The notes beneath the pieces were generated by a model. The model searched no databases, had not been told where the DNA came from, and was given only the letters and a program-made list of their open reading frames with translations. Shown here one piece after another: positions 5,701-8,206 of a stretch of 8,206 nt of DNA. The DNA is taken from assembly GCA_964555235.1 (NCBI GenBank), contig CAZKRU010000118.1, forward strand, positions 1-8,206, read 5' to 3'. The DNA comes from CAZKRU01 sp964555235. GTDB lineage: Bacteria; Verrucomicrobiota; Verrucomicrobiia; Methylacidiphilales; CAMAQI01. The position numbers were made by a program, and so were the translations under genes. How positions within the stretch are numbered: the first letter of the stretch is position 1; each line of letters opens with the position of its first letter.

Positions 5701-8206
5701 CTTTGAGGAGATGCATTTAACGCAGCGTCGACACTGATAAAATGGATCTGTCGCTTGCCGTTTCGATGGATGTATTTGAGATCCCCATCCGGCTTTGCCC
5801 CCAACAGCCAGTTTCGTGGAGAAACCAAGGCGTTTCCTCCGCTCGCAACACTACGGCCACCCTCTTTCTCAAATCCGCGCACCAAATACACCAGGCGGTA
5901 GGCCGATTGATCAAAACGCTTTAAATTCAAATCAAGCGCGCCTTCTCCTTGATCATTCGTCGTCGATTCCGCCAAATCTTCTTCATGGGCTTCAGGACGG
6001 GCCGACTCCTTGAACATCGGATCGTAAAAGCTGTAATCGGAATAGCCCGGAAAAGAAAAGCCCGTCGGCGTTAATGTGATCTTCCCGGTGATCCGGTGCG
6101 AAGCCGCAGGAGTTCCATACAGATTTTGGAGATTCACCTGAACTTTATCGGGGTGGACCCATCCATCCCCGTTGGAAGAAGAAAGGGTCGATTGAATTTT
6201 CAATCGGTCCGGAAGAAATTCCTCCACGCGCACGGTCGCGCTCCCCAGAAAATCCCGGCCCTGGTCTTTCTTGATGAGGCTGACCCCGAACGTATATTCC
6301 CCCGTCGGATCAGCTTCCTTGGTCGGATGCGTCCATTCCATGAATCCACTGGGAGACGTCTGGATTTTCCCCGCAACCCAGCTTCGCCCTCGTGGATTTT
6401 GAATGACCACTTCCAGCGGCATTCCGGCCAGATCCCCCTTCCAATCCATTTGCTTGAGAACGATCCCCAAATGAATCGTGTCTCCGGGGCGATAGATTCC
6501 CTGATTGGAAAAAACAAAGGCATCCAGCGCATCGGCGTGTGCAAGTTCAAGCCCCGAAATATCAAAGCGGGAAAAATTCAGTCGACGGTCCGCCCTCCCA
6601 AAGGGAATAAAGGAAAGATCCTCACCATGACGAACAACAATCGCGATCGGTTCTTTTTCTCGTTTGAAGTCGCCCAACGGAGGAAGCGACGCGCGTCCGT
6701 CACGATCCGTCGTTGCCGTCACAATTCCGATTCCGTTTTTTCCAAGTACTTCGACCTTGGCCTCCGCCACAGGCCGACCGGTCTGAATCGACTGAACAAA
6801 AATCTCCTGCGAGGAGTCGGCATTCTTCTTGGCCACAATTCCGAGATTCGTCACCAAAATCAACCGGCGATCCGATTCAACACTTTGCTTTTGATCTCGA
6901 CTGTCCCACCGGGAATGATTGCTTTCCTGATCCTGATCAGACCATTCCCCTTTCGAGTTTTTGGGAACCTCGGCCAGACGGACCATAAACAAACCCCGAC
7001 GGTCGGGCAGTGCTTTTGACTGAATGAACTCATTAAAATTGAGCGTCAGATAGTTCGGCTTCCCCGATTCTTTGGTCACCACCACTCGCTTGCTGATGAC
7101 TTCGCAAAGATTGTCCTCACCAAATTCGTAATTTCGGAAAACCGGGGAATTGAAATTTCCCTCCGATTGACTCACCAAATGATTGATCTGCTTCGGATCA
7201 ATCCGACCGACGCGGCACTCGATTTGTTCCAGGCTGCGCGTCAAGACCGAGAGCTTTCGATCTCCTCCCAAAGCGAGAATCGCTCCTTCGTGCAGGATCT
7301 TCACCGATTTTGGAAACGCAGCGACCTCCACCACCGTCGTATAGTCTTCAAAGAGGGATCCCCCCATCGCCGGAAGTCCACGCTTAATCCTGACATACAA
7401 ATAGCGATTTTGTGGAGCGCTCAACTTCGCGCTCTGAATGGTTGAGTATTCTTCTTGAATGGAATCGAGCGTGAGATTGATCTTTTCACTTTCTGCCAAA
7501 ATCTTCGCATCCACTTCACCGGCACTGGACCATTCATAATCTTTGATCCACTCCTTGGTCTCTGGGTCCAGATGATCTTTGGGAAGGAGGCAGACGGAGA
7601 GGACCTTTGAGAGTTCCTCCGGCTTGGTTCCAACCGTCGACTCAAACGTCATCACCTGTTCGGGTTCACCATCCGATCGCGCCGCAATGGAGGTTTGAAC
7701 GGCGGAGATCCGGAAATAATCCTGGTGACACGGAATCCGCACTTCACTCTCCAGTTCTTTTTCAAAAACCCCACGGCCCGTTGCGCTCTTCAATCCTTTA
7801 TTCAGGATGACGCGCAAGTAGGTCGAGTTTTTCGAAAGACGTATGGGAAGCGATCGGATAAAGACCGTCCGATTGGAATCGGCGAAGGTAATTCGAACCG
7901 TGGATGCGTTCTTTTCACCAGCGCTGTATTCAAACTGATCCTTTTTTCCCCTCCACTTGAATTCCAACTCGCGTCGAAGCGCATTCTCCTCAACCGGATG
8001 AGAAAAGGTCAGACACGCGGTCACTTCCTTGATGGAAGGATCCTTTGGATTGATATAAAACTCCGGCGCTTGGAGACGCGCCGTAAATGGAGCCGTCTGA
8101 AAGGTCGCTTGATTGGATTCAAAGCGCAGATGTTTGGGGAAGAGGGAGGATTCGAATCGAACGCGATATTTAGTTTCTGAAGGCCAGTCCGCCGCGGGTT
8201 TAAACC
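2766..8206 (-). CDS. yfhM: Bacterial alpha-2-macroglobulin, YfhM type (5' end outside window)
   Basis: This is a large periplasmic or lipid-anchored protease trap. Cleavage of its bait region exposes a Cys-Gln thioester that covalently captures the attacking protease. The frame has no stop up to the window edge, giving 1812 complete codons; residues here are counted from the codon at 8204. The GTG at 8022-8024 is only an internal valine codon, because homologous-looking sequence (DWPSETKYRV, FYINPKDPSIKEV) continues upstream of it. Visible parts: N-terminal macroglobulin beta domains (1 to about 440); an MG3-like segment with GRPVAEAKVEVL and TDRDGRASLP (about 455-520); an A2M_N/MG2-like segment with NQGIYRPGDTIHL (568-579); a bait-region-domain segment starting SKSEYRPEEEISISI (933-947) and YGVDEGVLQ (1058-1066); the A2M domain from FWSGVIDSG (about 1135); the thioester domain with GCSEQ (C1346, Q1349); and a receptor-binding-like C-terminus (about 1705-1812). 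E. coli YfhM is about 1650 residues, so this protein is longer. Signal peptide and lipobox cannot be checked here. The adjacent, coupled pbpC supports YfhM type rather than the thioester-lacking YfaS type. Confidence 0.95.
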   Translation of the reverse strand, partial: FKPAADWPSETKYRVRFESSLFPKHLRFESNQATFQTAPFTARLQAPEFYINPKDPSIKEVTACLTFSHPVEENALRRELEFKWRGKKDQFEYSAGEKNASTVRITFADSNRTVFIRSLPIRLSKNSTYLRVILNKGLKSATGRGVFEKELESEVRIPCHQDYFRISAVQTSIAARSDGEPEQVMTFESTVGTKPEELSKVLSVCLLPKDHLDPETKEWIKDYEWSSAGEVDAKILAESEKINLTLDSIQEEYSTIQSAKLSAPQNRYLYVRIKRGLPAMGGSLFEDYTTVVEVAAFPKSVKILHEGAILALGGDRKLSVLTRSLEQIECRVGRIDPKQINHLVSQSEGNFNSPVFRNYEFGEDNLCEVISKRVVVTKESGKPNYLTLNFNEFIQSKALPDRRGLFMVRLAEVPKNSKGEWSDQDQESNHSRWDSRDQKQSVESDRRLILVTNLGIVAKKNADSSQEIFVQSIQTGRPVAEAKVEVLGKNGIGIVTATTDRDGRASLPPLGDFKREKEPIAIVVRHGEDLSFIPFGRADRRLNFSRFDISGLELAHADALDAFVFSNQGIYRPGDTIHLGIVLKQMDWKGDLAGMPLEVVIQNPRGRSWVAGKIQTSPSGFMEWTHPTKEADPTGEYTFGVSLIKKDQGRDFLGSATVRVEEFLPDRLKIQSTLSSSNGDGWVHPDKVQVNLQNLYGTPAASHRITGKITLTPTGFSFPGYSDYSFYDPMFKESARPEAHEEDLAESTTNDQGEGALDLNLKRFDQSAYRLVYLVRGFEKEGGRSVASGGNALVSPRNWLLGAKPDGDLKYIHRNGKRQIHFISVDAALNASPQSQLRLNLVEQYYLSVLTKKPDGSYAYQSVLKEKEVSSVSFQTDAKGYFWQVPTEQAGDFVARIYDEENVCVSVVRYSVVGAANLTRQLEKNAELKAKLSKSEYRPEEEISISITAPYLGSGLITIERDRVYSHVWFTATSLSSVQKITLPKGFEGNGYVNVAFVRALDSREIYMSPLSYAVLPFRVNREHRRLQIDLAAPEKTVPGETLQVSYRSNRPSKIIVYGVDEGVLQVARYELPDLLSHFFQKRALQVTTDQIMDLILPEYRIVREVSAAGGDGREDLLSANLNPFKRKSEPPVVFWSGVIDSGPQEKSLSIPIPDYYSGTLRLMAVAVTSDAVGSVEKPVIVRGPFVIRPNVPTFVAPGDLFDVSVAVANNIEGSGLNAEVNLDLALTGGLEVIQEASMPMRIAEGRDAVVHFLCRAKDQPGNAALVFTATLDKTASRYTSHLSVRPPSPFRTEIISGSFESSEKELALTREWYPHFYQGKASLSASPLGLAKGLQAYLDGYPHGCSEQITSRALPMVVMAGEKDLGRPKKEVAEILQNTFATLRSRQNDQGAIGLWKAEKSIAFDFVTPYVAQFLTEAKEREFEVPPDLLTGAIHSLKATASEKTNSLLQSRKQALAIYLMTRNGIVATGDLERLRQYLDAHHPKAWKNDLAGVYCAGAYAQLQSKAEAEKIISGFRMGDQFQKAEDDFYSDLGRDAQYLDILARHFPERLRQIRAEDLDRIIKPILNDHYSTHGAAYAILGIASYVRAVSGSESPQFKMAAADSDGIFHSLSLTGGQVLSADLKESARKVRLERETSGQARALKHLFYQVSRSGFDRKPLEKAQTQGIEIQREYRTLSGKLIEQVRLGEEIEVHLKIRSTEMPWIGNVAILDLLPGGFEVVADSIRSESSHGRWTLSGEGVPSMALDYADVREDRVVLYASVQAKTSEFVYRLKAVNPGHYVVPAVEAQSMYNRRLFGNDASSHVEVVAP
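4158..4169 (-). other. Thioester motif Cys-Ser-Glu-Gln of the macroglobulin
   Basis: These codons encode CSEQ within YPHGCSEQITSRALP. In thioester-containing macroglobulins and complement C3 the Cys and Gln side chains of CxEQ form the reactive internal thioester. Both residues are present (C1346 and Q1349 in window numbering), so the covalent trapping chemistry should be possible. The 466 residues after the Cys match the spacing I recall for E. coli YfhM. Confidence 0.9.

Noticed and set aside
6096..7019. 307-residue open frame on the + strand
   Set aside because: It lies wholly antisense to conserved macroglobulin domains. Its translation is Arg/Pro/His-rich with no recognisable motif, as expected from the complement of a coding frame.
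2766..8024. GTG at 8022-8024 as the start of the macroglobulin gene
   Set aside because: The frame stays open for 60 more codons to the window edge and encodes family-like sequence there (DWPSETKYRV, FYINPKDPSIKEV), so the GTG is an internal valine codon.

Overview
The window looks like chromosomal DNA of a Gram-negative (outer-membrane) bacterium with moderate GC. The lineage cannot be fixed from this stretch. The Gram-negative reading rests on the gene pair that fills almost all of it: a YfhM-type bacterial alpha-2-macroglobulin and penicillin-binding protein 1C (PbpC). Both act in the periplasm, and they are linked in many diderm bacteria.

Layout. Positions 1-82 are a short AT-rich intergenic stretch with a small inverted repeat just before a gene. 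Positions 83-488 on the + strand hold a decayed type II toxin-antitoxin module. It has an intact Phd/YefM-type antitoxin (83-313) followed, 2 nt later, by a VapC-like PIN-domain toxin that has lost its middle and changed frame (316-488). Positions 448-2769 on the - strand are a full-length pbpC. Positions 2766-8206 on the - strand are the alpha-2-macroglobulin gene. It is open to the right edge, so its N-terminus (signal peptide, possible lipobox) and the operon promoter lie outside the window.

How the genes work together. The macroglobulin is upstream and its stop codon overlaps the pbpC start (ATGA), so the two are very probably co-transcribed and translationally coupled. In the accepted model, the thioester macroglobulin traps foreign proteases that breach the outer membrane, and PbpC, a bifunctional peptidoglycan glycosyltransferase/transpeptidase, repairs the wall. 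The thioester (CSEQ) and the main transferase motifs of PbpC are all present. The toxin-antitoxin remnant is convergent with this operon and overlaps the 3' end of pbpC by about 40 bp.

I see no clearly new system. The best leads are the internally deleted toxin beside an intact antitoxin, the overlap of that scar with the end of pbpC, and a macroglobulin longer than the E. coli protein on the N-terminal side of the thioester. There are no RNA genes, CRISPR arrays or insertion sequences, and I found no convincing terminator.
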